A DNA stretch of 64,000 nucleotides from positions 1,612,001 through 1,676,000 of the forward strand of contig CP076354.1 of assembly GCA_018798825.1 (NCBI GenBank), read 5' to 3'. A program made the translations under genes and the position numbers. This DNA comes from Ochrobactrum sp. BTU1. Lineage in GTDB: Bacteria; Pseudomonadota; Alphaproteobacteria; Rhizobiales; Rhizobiaceae. This document shows, piece after piece, positions 8,158 through 17,536 of this stretch. A model generated the notes under the pieces. It was not told where the DNA came from and ran no database searches. It saw only the letters and a program-made list of their open reading frames with translations. Every line of letters starts with the position of its first letter. Position 1 is the first letter of the stretch.

Positions 8158-8599
8158 TGTAACGAATCCTTCCTGTTACCTGCAATTGCAGGCTCTCCGA
8201 CACTTTTACCCATCCGGATCACAGACCCGGAAAATCGCCGATTACCAAGCAGCATATGCTGATAAGTTTCACACTTCTCAAATAGAGTGCGTCAGGCTTT
8301 TCGACAACCATCAACCAGACAGGTTCGGACTTTATTGGGTGTTTTCAAGCCTTCATGGGTTGAAACAAGACGGGCTGTGCGTAACATGGCGCCACTTCGC
8401 ACTGCTTCGGCTTTTAACGCTTTATCTGCAGAACCTTTTGTCTGACGGTCCAGAAAAACGAGTACAACACACCCCAAAGTCGCAATCAGAAATATTTTCG
8501 CCGCAATGGTACTTGATCGGCGAAATCTTTGGTGTTTGCTAAAAGCCGGAACCGGAAAAACAATCAACCGTTAAAGCGGCCCGGTTAATGGAGAGAAAA
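8158..8599. other. Intergenic region between the DUF2333 and choX genes
   Basis: This 440-base spacer separates the divergent DUF2333 and choX genes and must hold both promoters. A 91-codon TTG-started frame on the minus strand (8292-8567) has no ribosome site and no family resemblance, so I did not call it. I see no convincing operator palindrome. Confidence 0.5.
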
Positions 8600-9568
8600 A
8601 TGAAGTCCACTTCGACGCCTACGCTCAAATATGCCTTGAGTATGTTAGCCATCACGACAGCGATCTTTGCGCTGCCCGCAACCGCCTCGGCTGCGGAGCC
8701 TGCAAGCTGCTCGACTGTCCGCTTTTCCGATGTGGGCTGGACCGACATCACCTCCACCACGGCAGTAGCCACCGAGATCCTCAAGGGCCTTGGCTACAAG
8801 ACCGACATCAAGGTTCTTTCCGTGCCGGTGACCTATGCGTCGCTCAGCAAGAAGGACATTGACGTTTTCCTCGGCTATTGGAACCCATCGATGAGCGCTG
8901 ATCTCAAGCCTTATCTGGATGACAAGAGCGTCGAAACCCTCCGCACCAACCTGACGGGCGCAAAATACACCCTCGCCGTGCCGAAATATGCCTATGACGA
9001 AGGCCTGAAGGACTTCAAAGACATCGCCACTTTCAAGGACAAGCTCGGCGGCAAGATTTACGGCATTGAACCGGGCAATGACGGCAATCGTCTGATTCTC
9101 GACATGATCAGCAAGGATGCGTTCGGCCTCAAGTCGTTCGAACTGGCAGAATCGTCTGAACAGGGAATGCTGGCGCAGGTCGCCCGCAGCATCAAAAGCA
9201 AAGACCCGGTCGTCTTCCTCGCCTGGGAACCGCATCCGATGAACAAGCGCTTTGAGATCGCTTATCTGACCGGCGGCGACGACTTCTTCGGACCAAACCT
9301 TGGTGGCGCCAAGGTCGAAACCAATGTCCGTGCTGGCTATACGCAGGAATGCACGAATGTCGGCAAGTTCCTGACCAATCTTGAGTTCCAGCTTGAAATG
9401 GAAAACGAGATCATGGGCAAGATTCTCGACGATGGCGAAGATCCGGCAAAGGCCGCAACTGCCTGGCTCAAGGCAAATCCTGCTGTGCTCGACAAGTGGC
9501 TTGACGGTGTGACCACCGTTGACGGCAAGGAAGGTCTGCCAGCCGTTAAGTCGGAACTGGGCCTGTAA
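8600..9568 (+). CDS. choX: Choline ABC transporter, substrate-binding protein ChoX
   Basis: The 322-residue protein begins with a signal peptide (cleavage after ATASA, about residue 31). The mature part carries FSDVGWTDITSTTAVATEIL, DVFLGYWNPSM and FLAWEPHPMN, all strong matches to rhizobial ChoX and the OpuAC family. The tryptophans and tyrosine in these stretches form the aromatic box that holds the trimethylammonium group of choline. It delivers choline in the periplasm to ChoW/ChoV; choline is then a glycine betaine precursor or a carbon and nitrogen source. I used the second ATG (8600) because GGAGAG lies just before it. Confidence 0.92.
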   Translation: MKSTSTPTLKYALSMLAITTAIFALPATASAAEPASCSTVRFSDVGWTDITSTTAVATEILKGLGYKTDIKVLSVPVTYASLSKKDIDVFLGYWNPSMSADLKPYLDDKSVETLRTNLTGAKYTLAVPKYAYDEGLKDFKDIATFKDKLGGKIYGIEPGNDGNRLILDMISKDAFGLKSFELAESSEQGMLAQVARSIKSKDPVVFLAWEPHPMNKRFEIAYLTGGDDFFGPNLGGAKVETNVRAGYTQECTNVGKFLTNLEFQLEMENEIMGKILDDGEDPAKAATAWLKANPAVLDKWLDGVTTVDGKEGLPAVKSELGL

Positions 9569-9581
9569 TCCTTAGAAAGTC

Positions 9582-9611
9582 AGGCCGCGGATTACCGCGG
9601 CCTACTCTTTT
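9582..9611 (+). terminator. Hairpin after choX
   Basis: AGGCCGCGG pairs with CCGCGGCCT around a 4-base loop (9582-9603), then ACTCTTTT. The imperfect T tract suggests partial termination, which would make more ChoX than the downstream permease and ATPase. Confidence 0.6.
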
Positions 9612-9627
9612 GTAGGTAAACTATCGA

Positions 9628-9692
9628 AGCGCATCCCGAAAAGGGTGAAGCGGTTTTCGGACAGGATGCGCGTTAAGATAAACAGCTGGAGC
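9628..9692. repeat. Interspersed palindromic repeat, family A, copy 1
   Basis: Begins AGCGCATCCCGAAAAG and continues GAAGCGGTTTTCGGACAGGA then TGCGCG. The outer arms GCGCATCC/GGATGCGC and inner arms CCGAAAA/TTTTCGG are nested inverted repeats. The same design recurs at 11658, 35013, 59398 and 62246. Confidence 0.75.
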
Positions 9693-9763
9693 AGCGAAGC
9701 GATCTGATAAAGCAGGTCGCACCACGCTCCACGACTGAAAGAACGCGGCAGGAGACATAATCG

Positions 9764-10600
9764 TTGAACTGGCTGACGGACTATAAAATTCCGGTCGGAC
9801 CCACCGCAAAGTCGGTGGTCGATTGGCTCACGGACAATATGGGTGGCTTTTTCGATGGGCTGGCTGCGGTTATGCAGTGGCTTATCGACGGCCTGTTGTA
9901 TCTGTTGCAACTGCCGCATCCGCTTGTCCTGATCGTCATTTTTGCAGTGATCGCCTGGTTTATCCAGCGCCGCATCTCGGTGGTGATCCTCACCATCCTG
10001 GGTTTTCTGTTCATCATCAATCAGGGCTATTGGGATGGCACACTCAAGACACTGACGCTGGTTCTGTCGGCCTGTTTCCTCTGTATGGCAATTGGCGTCC
10101 CGCTCGGCATCGCCGCAGCGCACCGCCCTACCCTTTATGCAGTCCTGCGACCGATTCTCGATCTGATGCAGACGTTGCCAACCTTCGTCTATCTGATCCC
10201 GGCCATCGTCTTCTTCGGCATCGGCATGGTTCCCGGCCTGCTGGCAACCGCGATCTTTGTGCTGCCCGCGCCGGTACGACTGACCCATCTCGGTATCTCA
10301 TCGACACCTTCGTCATTGATCGAAGCCGGTGAAGCTTTCGGCGCATCCCGCACACAGCTTCTCTGGAAAATCGAGCTGCCTTACGCCATGCCGCAAATTC
10401 TGGCTGGCCTGACACAGACGATCATGCTGTCGCTTTCCATGGTGGTGATTGCGGCGCTTGTCGGTGCTGACGGCCTCGGTGTGCCGGTCGTTCGAGCCCT
10501 GAACTCGGTCAATACCGCACTGGGCTTTGAATCGGGCTTTGTCATTGTCGTGGTCGCTATCGTGCTCGACCGCATCTTCCGCGCCGGACGCGAGAAATAG
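9764..10600 (+). CDS. choW: Choline ABC transporter, permease ChoW
   Basis: A 278-residue permease of the ProW/OpuAB type with about six membrane segments. The ATPase-contact loop is LIEAGEAFGASRTQLLWKIELP (about residues 186-207). The start is TTG at 9764 with AGGAGA about nine bases upstream; no ATG fits. It lies about 195 bases after choX, separated by a terminator-like hairpin and a palindromic repeat, and nine bases before choV. With ChoV it moves choline across the inner membrane. Confidence 0.92.
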   Translation: MNWLTDYKIPVGPTAKSVVDWLTDNMGGFFDGLAAVMQWLIDGLLYLLQLPHPLVLIVIFAVIAWFIQRRISVVILTILGFLFIINQGYWDGTLKTLTLVLSACFLCMAIGVPLGIAAAHRPTLYAVLRPILDLMQTLPTFVYLIPAIVFFGIGMVPGLLATAIFVLPAPVRLTHLGISSTPSSLIEAGEAFGASRTQLLWKIELPYAMPQILAGLTQTIMLSLSMVVIAALVGADGLGVPVVRALNSVNTALGFESGFVIVVVAIVLDRIFRAGREK

Positions 10601-10609
10601 GAGCCGATC

Positions 10610-11659
10610 ATGACAATCATTGCACTGGAAGATGTCAGCATCATTTTCGGCAAAAATGTCGATAACGCACTGGAACTTGCGGACCGAGGCGCTTCACGTT
10701 CGGAAATTCAGGCTGAAACCGATCTCGTTCTGGGCGTGCATGACTGCGCGCTCAATATTCAGGAAGGCGAGATTCTCGTCCTGATGGGGCTCTCGGGTTC
10801 TGGAAAATCGACGCTCCTGCGGGCCATCAACCGGCTCAACCCGATTTCACGCGGCCGCGTGCTGGTGCGTGATGGCGAGCGGACTATCGATGTCGGCAAA
10901 GCCGATCGGGGAACGCTTCGCCATCTGCGCACGGAACTTGTTTCAATGGTGTTTCAGCAGTTTGGTCTGCTGCCATGGCGCACGGTTGAAGAAAACGTCG
11001 CGTTTGGGCTGGAAATCTCCGGTATGCGCAAGGATGAGCGGCTGGCACAAGCGCGTAAGCAGCTTGAGCTGGTGGGCCTGCAGGACTGGGCCAAGCGCAA
11101 GGTGGGCGAACTTTCCGGCGGTATGCAGCAGCGCGTCGGTCTGGCGCGTGCCTTTGCAACCGGCGCACCGATTCTGCTCATGGATGAGCCGTTTTCCGCA
11201 CTCGATCCGTTGATCCGCGCGCGTTTGCAGGATGAACTGCTGGCTTTCCAGTCACGGCTCAAGAAAACAATCGTTTTCGTGAGCCATGATCTCGACGAAG
11301 CCATGAAAATCGGCAATCGTATCGCCATCATGGAAGGCGGCCGCATCGTTCAATGTGGTACGCCGCAAGAAATTCTTCTGCAGCCGGCGGATCAGTATGT
11401 CGCCGATTTCGTAGCGCATATGAACCCGCTCGGCGTTTTGTGTGCAGGCGATATCATGACGCCATTTGACCGCACTGCCGCACCTCGCCCCTTTGCCGCA
11501 ACCGCTCGACGCGAAACCCTTATTCGCGACCTGATGGGCGCAGTTGCGGATAGCAGCGGGGATGTGGGGATTGTCGAGAATGGCGCCATCATCGGCAAAA
11601 TTGCCGCAGATGACATTGTGCGCGCCCTTGCCTGGCACCAGCAACGTGGTCAGCATTAG
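10610..11659 (+). CDS. choV: Choline ABC transporter, ATP-binding protein ChoV
   Basis: The 349-residue ATPase has Walker A GLSGSGKS (about residue 60), the Q loop FQQFGLLPW, the signature LSGGMQQR and Walker B ILLMDEPFSALD. The N-terminal FGKNVDNALELADRG region is typical of ProV/ChoV-type ATPases. The C-terminal 80 residues are a reduced CBS-type regulatory region, shorter than in E. coli ProV. It powers choline uptake with ChoW and ChoX. The stop codon TAG is itself part of a palindromic repeat (family A), so the repeat abuts the coding end directly. Confidence 0.92.
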   Translation: MTIIALEDVSIIFGKNVDNALELADRGASRSEIQAETDLVLGVHDCALNIQEGEILVLMGLSGSGKSTLLRAINRLNPISRGRVLVRDGERTIDVGKADRGTLRHLRTELVSMVFQQFGLLPWRTVEENVAFGLEISGMRKDERLAQARKQLELVGLQDWAKRKVGELSGGMQQRVGLARAFATGAPILLMDEPFSALDPLIRARLQDELLAFQSRLKKTIVFVSHDLDEAMKIGNRIAIMEGGRIVQCGTPQEILLQPADQYVADFVAHMNPLGVLCAGDIMTPFDRTAAPRPFAATARRETLIRDLMGAVADSSGDVGIVENGAIIGKIAADDIVRALAWHQQRGQH

Positions 11660-11724
11660 AGCGCATCCCGAAAAGTGCGAAGCGGTTTTTGGAACAAGAT
11701 GCGCGTAAAAACAAATGGATAGAG
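11658..11724. repeat. Interspersed palindromic repeat, family A, copy 2
   Basis: Begins AGAGCGCATCCCGAAAAG, continues TGCGAAGCGGTTTTTGG and ends near GATAGAG. It overlaps the choV stop codon and runs directly into a family C repeat. Confidence 0.75.
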
Positions 11725-11760
11725 TACCGTGCGCCCTTGTGGGCGCACAAAGTCGCTCTA
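11721..11760. repeat. Interspersed palindromic repeat, family C, copy 1
   Basis: AGAGTACCGTGCGCCC, a short loop, GGGCGCAC, then AAAGTCGCTCT. A second copy with the same layout lies at 26482-26523. Confidence 0.65.
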
Positions 11761-11780
11761 CAACAAGGGCTTCAAACAAA

Positions 11781-11809
11781 AACGCCGCCTCAAAGGGCGG
11801 CGTTTTTTA
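11781..11809. terminator. Bidirectional terminator between choV and dppF
   Basis: AACGCCGCC (11781-11789) pairs with GGCGGCGTT (11796-11804). T runs follow on both strands (TTTTTT on plus, TTTTTGTTT on minus), so it can end both converging transcripts. Confidence 0.85.
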
Positions 11810-11825
11810 TTATCGATTGAAGGCT

Positions 11826-12674
11826 TTAAGCTTGTGCGGCCTCGCGTGCAGCGGCACGCGCTTCAACACGGGCGCGGATCGCATCCACATCCGCACGCGG
11901 CGTGGCTGCAAAAAGCTTCTTCGTATAGTCGTGCTGCGGGTTGTTAAACACGTCGTCACGCGAGCCATATTCAACAACTTCACCGAAATACATCACCATC
12001 ACATCGTCAGCGATGTAACGGACAACCGACAGATCGTGGCTGATGAAAACGTAAGTCAGGCCAAATTCTTCCTGCAGATCAGCAAGAATATTAAGCACCT
12101 GCGCCTGCACAGAAAGATCGAGCGCCGAAACCGGCTCATCGAGAATGAGCAGCTTCGGATTGAGCATCAATGCGCGTGCAATAGCGATACGCTGACGCTG
12201 GCCGCCCGAGAACATGTGCGGGTAGCGATTGAAATGCTCCTTGCCAAGACCAACCTTGAGCAGCATTTCCATCGACTTTTCACGACGTTCCTTGGCAGAC
12301 ATATTGGTGTTGAGCAGCAGAGGCTCAGCCAGCACATCGCCAATCTTCTGGCGCGGATTCAGCGAACCGTAAGGGTTCTGGAACACGATCTGCACCTTCT
12401 GGCGCATTTCGGCTGTCAGACCATCACGGGCAATGTTCACATCCTTGCCGCCGATCATCAGATCGCCAGAGGTCTGCGGGTCGATCATGGTCAGGATGCG
12501 GGCGAGCGTTGACTTGCCGCAACCTGATTCACCGACGATTGCCAGCGTCTTGCCTTTTTCAAGCTTGAAGCTCACGCCCTTGACGGCATGAACAACCTTG
12601 GGCTTGCCAAAAAGACCGCCGCCAACATGGTAGTCGCGCTTGATATCGCGCGCTTCGAGAACGATCTCGCTCAT
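11826..12674 (-). CDS. dppF: Dipeptide ABC transporter ATP-binding protein DppF
   Basis: The 282-residue ATPase has Walker A GESGCGKS, Q loop FQNPYGSLNPR, signature FSGGQRQR and Walker B LLILDEPVSALD. The C-terminal NNPQHDYTKKLFAATP is the oligopeptide/dipeptide subfamily tail. Its ATG overlaps the dppD stop codon (TGATG), so translation is probably coupled; AGGAGAAG precedes it. It is the last gene of the dppABCDF operon and pairs with DppD to drive uptake. Confidence 0.9.
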   Translation of the reverse strand: MSEIVLEARDIKRDYHVGGGLFGKPKVVHAVKGVSFKLEKGKTLAIVGESGCGKSTLARILTMIDPQTSGDLMIGGKDVNIARDGLTAEMRQKVQIVFQNPYGSLNPRQKIGDVLAEPLLLNTNMSAKERREKSMEMLLKVGLGKEHFNRYPHMFSGGQRQRIAIARALMLNPKLLILDEPVSALDLSVQAQVLNILADLQEEFGLTYVFISHDLSVVRYIADDVMVMYFGEVVEYGSRDDVFNNPQHDYTKKLFAATPRADVDAIRARVEARAAAREAAQA

Positions 12675-13522
12675 CACGCTTCTCCTGCGGCATTGTTTGC
12701 AAAGACGAAATCGGAAACCGTCGGCAGACGGTCGCCGGTCGCATTTTCCGGCAAAGCCGAAAGCAACGCACGCGTATATGGGTGCTTTGGCGCGGAAAAC
12801 AACGACAACACGTCAGCGTCTTCCATCTTGTGGCCCTTATACTGCACGATCACTCGGTCAGCAGTTTCGGCAACAACGCCCATATCATGGGTAATCATGA
12901 TGAGGCCCATACCGTGCTCCACCTGAAGACGCATCAGCAGATCGAGGATCTGCTTCTGGATCGTCACGTCAAGCGCGGTTGTCGGCTCGTCGGCAATCAA
13001 CAGCTTCGGATTACAGGCGATTGCAATTGCGATCATAACGCGCTGGCACTGACCGCCAGACATCTGATGCGGGAAGCTGGACAGGCGCTCGGCAGCATCA
13101 CGGATGCCAACGAGTTCCAGCAGCTCAATCGCGCGGGCACGGCTTGCAGAACCTTTAAGCCCCATATGGCGCTTAAGCACTTCTTCAAGCTGATAGCCCA
13201 CCGTGAAACACGGATTGAGGCTTGCAACCGGCTCCTGAAAGATCATCGAAATATCGCGCCCGATAATCTTGCGGCGTTCCTTGTCGGACATCCCTTTCAG
13301 GTCTTGCCCGTCAAACGTCATGCTGTCAGCAGTTACGGTTGCAGTCTTGGGCAGCAGGCCCATGACAGCAAGCATGCCGACGGATTTACCAGAGCCTGAC
13401 TCACCCACGATGGCAAGAACTTCACCCTTGTCCACCGAGATATCGATGCCATCGACAGCCTTGAACGGGCCAGTCGAGGTATCAAACGAAACCGTAAGGT
13501 TCTTGATTTCAAGCAGAGCCAT
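12674..13522 (-). CDS. dppD: Dipeptide ABC transporter ATP-binding protein DppD
   Basis: The 282-residue ATPase has Walker [10 protein letters not shown] loop [15 protein letters not shown], signature MSGGQCQR and Walker [13 protein letters not shown]. The tail [18 protein letters not shown] is typical of Opp/Dpp ATPases. It follows dppC by three bases. The signature carries Cys where Gln-Arg is more usual (GGQCQR), a conservative oddity seen elsewhere in the family. Confidence 0.9.
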   Translation of the reverse strand: MALLEIKNLTVSFDTSTGPFKAVDGIDISVDKGEVLAIVGESGSGKSVGMLAVMGLLPKTATVTADSMTFDGQDLKGMSDKERRKIIGRDISMIFQEPVASLNPCFTVGYQLEEVLKRHMGLKGSASRARAIELLELVGIRDAAERLSSFPHQMSGGQCQRVMIAIAIACNPKLLIADEPTTALDVTIQKQILDLLMRLQVEHGMGLIMITHDMGVVAETADRVIVQYKGHKMEDADVLSLFSAPKHPYTRALLSALPENATGDRLPTVSDFVFANNAAGEA

Positions 13523-13525
13523 CGA

Positions 13526-14434
13526 TCAGCTCCTCTTCAGTTTCGGGTCAAGCGCATCGCGCAGACCATCGCCGACCAGATTGATCGCGAGAACGGTGAT
13601 CAGGATCGCTAGACCCGGGAAAGTCACAACCCACCATGCACGCATGATGAATTCACGCGCTTCTGCAAGCATTGTGCCCCATTCCGGTGTCGGCGGCTGC
13701 GCACCCATGCCAAGGAAGCCAAGCGCTGCAACGTCGAGAATGGCGTTGGAGAACGACATGGTTGCCTGAACAACCAGAGGTGCAAGGCAGTTTGGCAGAA
13801 TGGTCTTGAACATCAGACGCAGTTTGCTTGCACCGGCAAGCTTGGCTGCGGTCACATATTCACGTTCCTTTTCGGCCATGACAGCGGCGCGGGTCAGACG
13901 TGAGAAGTGCGGAAGCAGAACCAGCGTGATCGCAAGAACGGCGTTGATGAGGCCTGGTCCCAGAATCGCCACCAAAACCAGTGCGAGCAACAGCGATGGA
14001 AACGCCAGAATGACGTCCATGATACGCATGAAAATCGTATCGACACCGCCGCCAAAATAGCCGGAGAGAAGGCCGATGGTGATGCCAAGGCACATCGAAA
14101 TGATGACGATGACAAAGCCGACCAGCAGCGAATACTGAGCGCCATAGATCAAACGCGAAAGCATATCGCGACCTACAGCATCCGTGCCAAGCAGGAACTG
14201 CGTTGTGCCGCCCTGTTCCCAGAAAGGAGGAACCAGCATGAAGTCACGGAACTGTTCCGAAGGATTGTGCGGTGCGAGAACCGGCGCGAGGATCGCGACG
14301 ATGACAAGCGCCAGAAATACAAAAAGACCGATGACAGCGCCGCGATTGACGCTGAAATAGAACCAGAAATCTTTCAAAGCACGGATTTTTCCGACTTCGT
14401 TTACGGCTTCCGGCTGAATTGCTGAGTGTGTCAT
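13526..14434 (-). CDS. dppC: Dipeptide ABC transporter permease DppC
   Basis: A 302-residue inner-membrane permease with an N-terminal cytoplasmic stretch, the DppC-type periplasmic segment FLLGTDAVGRDMLSRLIYGA, and the ATPase-contact loop EYVTAAKLAGASKLRLMFKTILPN. It pairs with DppB to form the channel. It lies seven bases after dppB. Confidence 0.9.
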   Translation of the reverse strand: MTHSAIQPEAVNEVGKIRALKDFWFYFSVNRGAVIGLFVFLALVIVAILAPVLAPHNPSEQFRDFMLVPPFWEQGGTTQFLLGTDAVGRDMLSRLIYGAQYSLLVGFVIVIISMCLGITIGLLSGYFGGGVDTIFMRIMDVILAFPSLLLALVLVAILGPGLINAVLAITLVLLPHFSRLTRAAVMAEKEREYVTAAKLAGASKLRLMFKTILPNCLAPLVVQATMSFSNAILDVAALGFLGMGAQPPTPEWGTMLAEAREFIMRAWWVVTFPGLAILITVLAINLVGDGLRDALDPKLKRS

Positions 14435-14441
14435 GATACCC

Positions 14442-15449
14442 TCACTTGTGCCGGATACGCGGATTGATCAGGCCGTAAAGCAGATCGACAACCAGATTTA
14501 CGATCATGATGATGAAAGCGATAATCAGTAGTCCGCTCTGCACGACCGGATAGTCGCGACGCGAAATGGAATCGAGCATCCATTTGCCAATTCCGGGCCA
14601 TGAGAAGATAGTCTCAGTCAGGATAGCACCCGCCATAAGCACACCGACCTGAAGGCCGATGGTGGTGATGACCGGGATCATTGCGTTACGCAGCGCATGA
14701 AGACCGATAACGCGGCGAACCGGCAGGCCTTTTGCACGAGCAGTACGCACATAATCTTCACCCAGCACTTCCAGCATTGCCGAACGTGTCTGGCGCGCAA
14801 TCACCGCAAGCGGGATCGTTGCAAGCACGATGGTCGGCAGGATGAGATGCGAAGCCGCAGAAGCGAAAGCGCCCTTCTGACCTGACAGCAGGCTGTCAAT
14901 CAGCATGAAGCCTGTTACTGGCGGGAAGAAATACAGCAATGAGATACGGCCCGAAACCGGCGTCCACTGCATCATGCCCGAGAAAAAGATGATGAGCAGC
15001 AAAGCCCACCAAAAGATCGGCATCGAATAACCAACGAGCGAGATGCCCATCAGGCCCTGATCGAACCATGAACCGCGCTTCACAGCCGCGATGACACCTG
15101 CGGGAATACCAACCAGGATAGCCACGATAATCGCGCAGATTGAAAGCTCGACAGTTGCAGGGAACAGGGCGAAGAATTCGGTCAGAACCGGCTTTTTCGT
15201 GACCAGAGACTGGCCGAAGTCACCATTGAGAAGGTTCCAGACATAGTTGATATATTGCTCCCACAACGGGCGGTCAAAGCCGAGCTGAGCCAGCAGCTGT
15301 GCATGGCGCTCAGGACTGACGCCGCGTTCGCCTGCCATCAACAGCACGGGATCGCCCGGTAGAACGCGGACGAATGCGAAAGCAACGATCGTGATGCCAA
15401 TGAAAGTCGGCACCAGATAGATGAGTTTGTTTAATATAAAACGAAACAT
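14442..15449 (-). CDS. dppB: Dipeptide ABC transporter permease DppB
   Basis: A 335-residue permease beginning MFRFILNKLIYLVPTFIGI, with the family sequences RVLPGDPVLLMAGERG, FDRPLWEQYINYVWNLLNGDFG and the contact loop DYVRTARAKGLPVRRVIGLHALRN. I used the ATG at 15449, which CGGAG precedes; a longer frame to 15485 would run into the intergenic hairpin. It is the second gene of the operon. Confidence 0.9.
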   Translation of the reverse strand: MFRFILNKLIYLVPTFIGITIVAFAFVRVLPGDPVLLMAGERGVSPERHAQLLAQLGFDRPLWEQYINYVWNLLNGDFGQSLVTKKPVLTEFFALFPATVELSICAIIVAILVGIPAGVIAAVKRGSWFDQGLMGISLVGYSMPIFWWALLLIIFFSGMMQWTPVSGRISLLYFFPPVTGFMLIDSLLSGQKGAFASAASHLILPTIVLATIPLAVIARQTRSAMLEVLGEDYVRTARAKGLPVRRVIGLHALRNAMIPVITTIGLQVGVLMAGAILTETIFSWPGIGKWMLDSISRRDYPVVQSGLLIIAFIIMIVNLVVDLLYGLINPRIRHK

Positions 15450-15462
15450 ACAAAAACTCCGA

Positions 15463-15491
15463 CCGGGTGCGGAGGAAACCTCCACACCCGG
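15463..15491 (-). promoter_or_regulatory. Stem-loop between dppA and dppB
   Basis: A 13-bp stem with one mismatch (CCGGGTG...GGAGG with CCTCC...CACCCGG) and a 3-base loop lies between dppA and dppB. It has no strong U tract. Such hairpins after binding-protein genes stabilise the upstream mRNA or reduce read-through, giving an excess of binding protein. Confidence 0.65.
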
Positions 15492-15510
15492 CCGCTGGTG
15501 TTGTTAGATT

Positions 15511-17106
15511 TTACTCGGAGATATCGACATCTTCGAAGCGATAATCACCAAGCGGGCTCTGCTTGAAGCCCGTAACCTTGGCCGACATCGGCACGAATAC
15601 GGTCGAGTGAGCGATGGTGTTCCATGGAGCCTGCTCCTTGAAGATCACCTGAGCTTCTTCATAAAGCTTGACGCGTTCTTCATGGTTGGTCGAGACCTTT
15701 GCCTTCTGGATCAGGTCTTCGAACGGCTGGTAGCACCACTGTGCACGGTTGTTCGAACCAACGCCGGCGCAGCCCAGAAGCGTGCCGAGGAAGTTATCCG
15801 GATCACCATTGTCACCGGTCCAGCCGAGGATGACGGCACCGTCGCGGTCCTTTTCGCCGGACTTCTTGAGATATTCACCCCATTCCATCGAAACGATTTC
15901 AGCGCTTACGCCAACCTTGGCAAGATCGGACTGCATGAGTTCAGCAGTACGACGTGCGTTTGGCATGTAAGGACGGCTCACAGGCATTGCCCAGAGCTTC
16001 ATTTTCAGATCCTTGACGCCAGCGGCTTCGAGAGCCTTCTTGGCAGCTTCCGGATCGTACTTGTCGTCCTCGATCTTGTCGTTGTAGCTCCACATTGTCG
16101 GTGGGATCGGGTTCTTAGCAACCTGTCCCTGACCCTGGAACACTGCATCAACGATAGCCTGCTTGTTAACAGCCTGGTTGAGTGCCTTACGAACTTCCGG
16201 CTTGTCGTATGGAGCGACAGTCGTGTTGTAAGCGAAGTAAGCAATGTTCAGACCAGCCTGTTCGTCAACCTTAAGGTTGGAATCAGCCTGAAGGTCCTTG
16301 ATGTCTGCTGGAGCAGGATAAGACATCAGGTGGCATTCGCCAGCCTTGAGCTTCTGCGCGCGGACTGCAGGATCGGTCGTGATTGCGAAAACCAGATCGT
16401 CGATCTTTGGCTTATCGCCCCAATAATCCTTGTTAGCCTTGAAGCGAACAACAGCGTCCTTCTGGTAGGCTACGAACTGGAAAGGACCAGTGCCGACAGG
16501 AACCTGATTGAGATCGTCCTTCTTACCGTCAGCTGCGAGCTTGTCGGTATATTCCTTCGAGATGATCGAAGCGAAAGGCATCGAGATATTGGCGAGAAAA
16601 GCAGCTTCCGAACGGTTCAGAACGAACTTGACGGTGTTGTCGTCGATCTTCTGAATTTCCTTGATCAGCGAGCCCATTTCCATCGAATCGAAATATTCGT
16701 AGGAAATGCCAGCCGTATATTCGTGCCAAGGGTTTTCCTTGTTACCCATACGGTCGAAGGAAAGGATCACGTCGTCGGCGTTGAAATCACGGGTTGGCGT
16801 GAAGTAATCGCTCGAATGGAACTTTACGCCCTTACGCAGATGGAAGGTATATTCCTTACCGTCTTCCGAAACTTCCCAGCTTTCTGCCAGACCCGGTACG
16901 ACTTCGGTCGTGCCGTTCTTGAACTCTGCAAGGCGGTTGTAGACCGGATGCGCCGACGCATCGAACGTGTCACCACCGGTGTAAGCTGCCGGATCAAAGC
17001 CCTCAGGCGATGCTGGCGAGCAATATACAAAGGTCTTAGCCGATGCAGCGCCGCTCATTAGAGCGACAACTGCAGTTGCCGCCAAAAGTTTCTGGTAGAA
17101 TTTCAT
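15511..17106 (-). CDS. dppA: Dipeptide ABC transporter substrate-binding protein DppA
   Basis: The 531-residue protein has a signal peptide ([20 protein letters not shown], cleaved after ASA) and the SBP family 5 fold. Characteristic stretches are [40 protein letters not shown] and the C-terminal [19 protein letters not shown]. It binds dipeptides in the periplasm; in enterics and some rhizobia DppA also carries heme or delta-aminolevulinate. The ATG at 17106 was chosen for the signal peptide. It is the first gene of dppABCDF. Confidence 0.92.
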   Translation of the reverse strand: MKFYQKLLAATAVVALMSGAASAKTFVYCSPASPEGFDPAAYTGGDTFDASAHPVYNRLAEFKNGTTEVVPGLAESWEVSEDGKEYTFHLRKGVKFHSSDYFTPTRDFNADDVILSFDRMGNKENPWHEYTAGISYEYFDSMEMGSLIKEIQKIDDNTVKFVLNRSEAAFLANISMPFASIISKEYTDKLAADGKKDDLNQVPVGTGPFQFVAYQKDAVVRFKANKDYWGDKPKIDDLVFAITTDPAVRAQKLKAGECHLMSYPAPADIKDLQADSNLKVDEQAGLNIAYFAYNTTVAPYDKPEVRKALNQAVNKQAIVDAVFQGQGQVAKNPIPPTMWSYNDKIEDDKYDPEAAKKALEAAGVKDLKMKLWAMPVSRPYMPNARRTAELMQSDLAKVGVSAEIVSMEWGEYLKKSGEKDRDGAVILGWTGDNGDPDNFLGTLLGCAGVGSNNRAQWCYQPFEDLIQKAKVSTNHEERVKLYEEAQVIFKEQAPWNTIAHSTVFVPMSAKVTGFKQSPLGDYRFEDVDISE

Positions 17107-17536
17107 TGTAGTGCCCGCCTCCACGGAAAATAATATTGCGCGCACCCTAAGCACGCAATTGGACCTTATCGAAACGCTTGGCTTGCCACAATGCAAGCGC
17201 AATTTTTAGAATCGCGTCATATTCTCAACCGATTTTACCCAGTTTTATTAGATTTTTATTCCATGACAGCGTTGGGTTTTAGAAAATTGCGCTAAACGGC
17301 ATGGAATTATAATAATCTTCGCATCTAAAATATGTGCGACAACAGCCACCTGACATCCCGTCAGAGGTGTACTGTTCGGCACATTATGCATTCGTACTCC
17401 AAACATAATTTAGCAAAAGATTGGATATTGCTACAGGCTATCACTCTTCGATAAGCAAAAATTGATCCGCTTCTATACTCCAATATGCGGATGAGCTATT
17501 AACTGGATAAATTCACTCACATTTGAGCTGCGTTCC
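17107..17536. other. Divergent intergenic region between dppA and the HugZ-like gene
   Basis: A 430-base AT-rich spacer carrying the dppA promoter on minus and the HugZ-like gene promoter on plus. I see no clear operator. A stretch TTTTTAGAATC and a second GGTTTTAGAAAATT resemble half of an iron-control element but lack the matching arm. Confidence 0.4.

Noticed and set aside
8292..8567. Minus-strand 91-codon frame with one hydrophobic stretch
   Set aside because: TTG start, no ribosome site, no recognised family and atypical composition; more likely promoter region of choX.
15607..17061. 484-codon plus-strand frame
   Set aside because: Antisense to dppA with no domain similarity.
17200..17310. 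Iron-control (ICE-like) site between dppA and the HugZ-like gene
   Set aside because: Only half-site resemblance (TTTAGAA); the matching inverted arm is missing.
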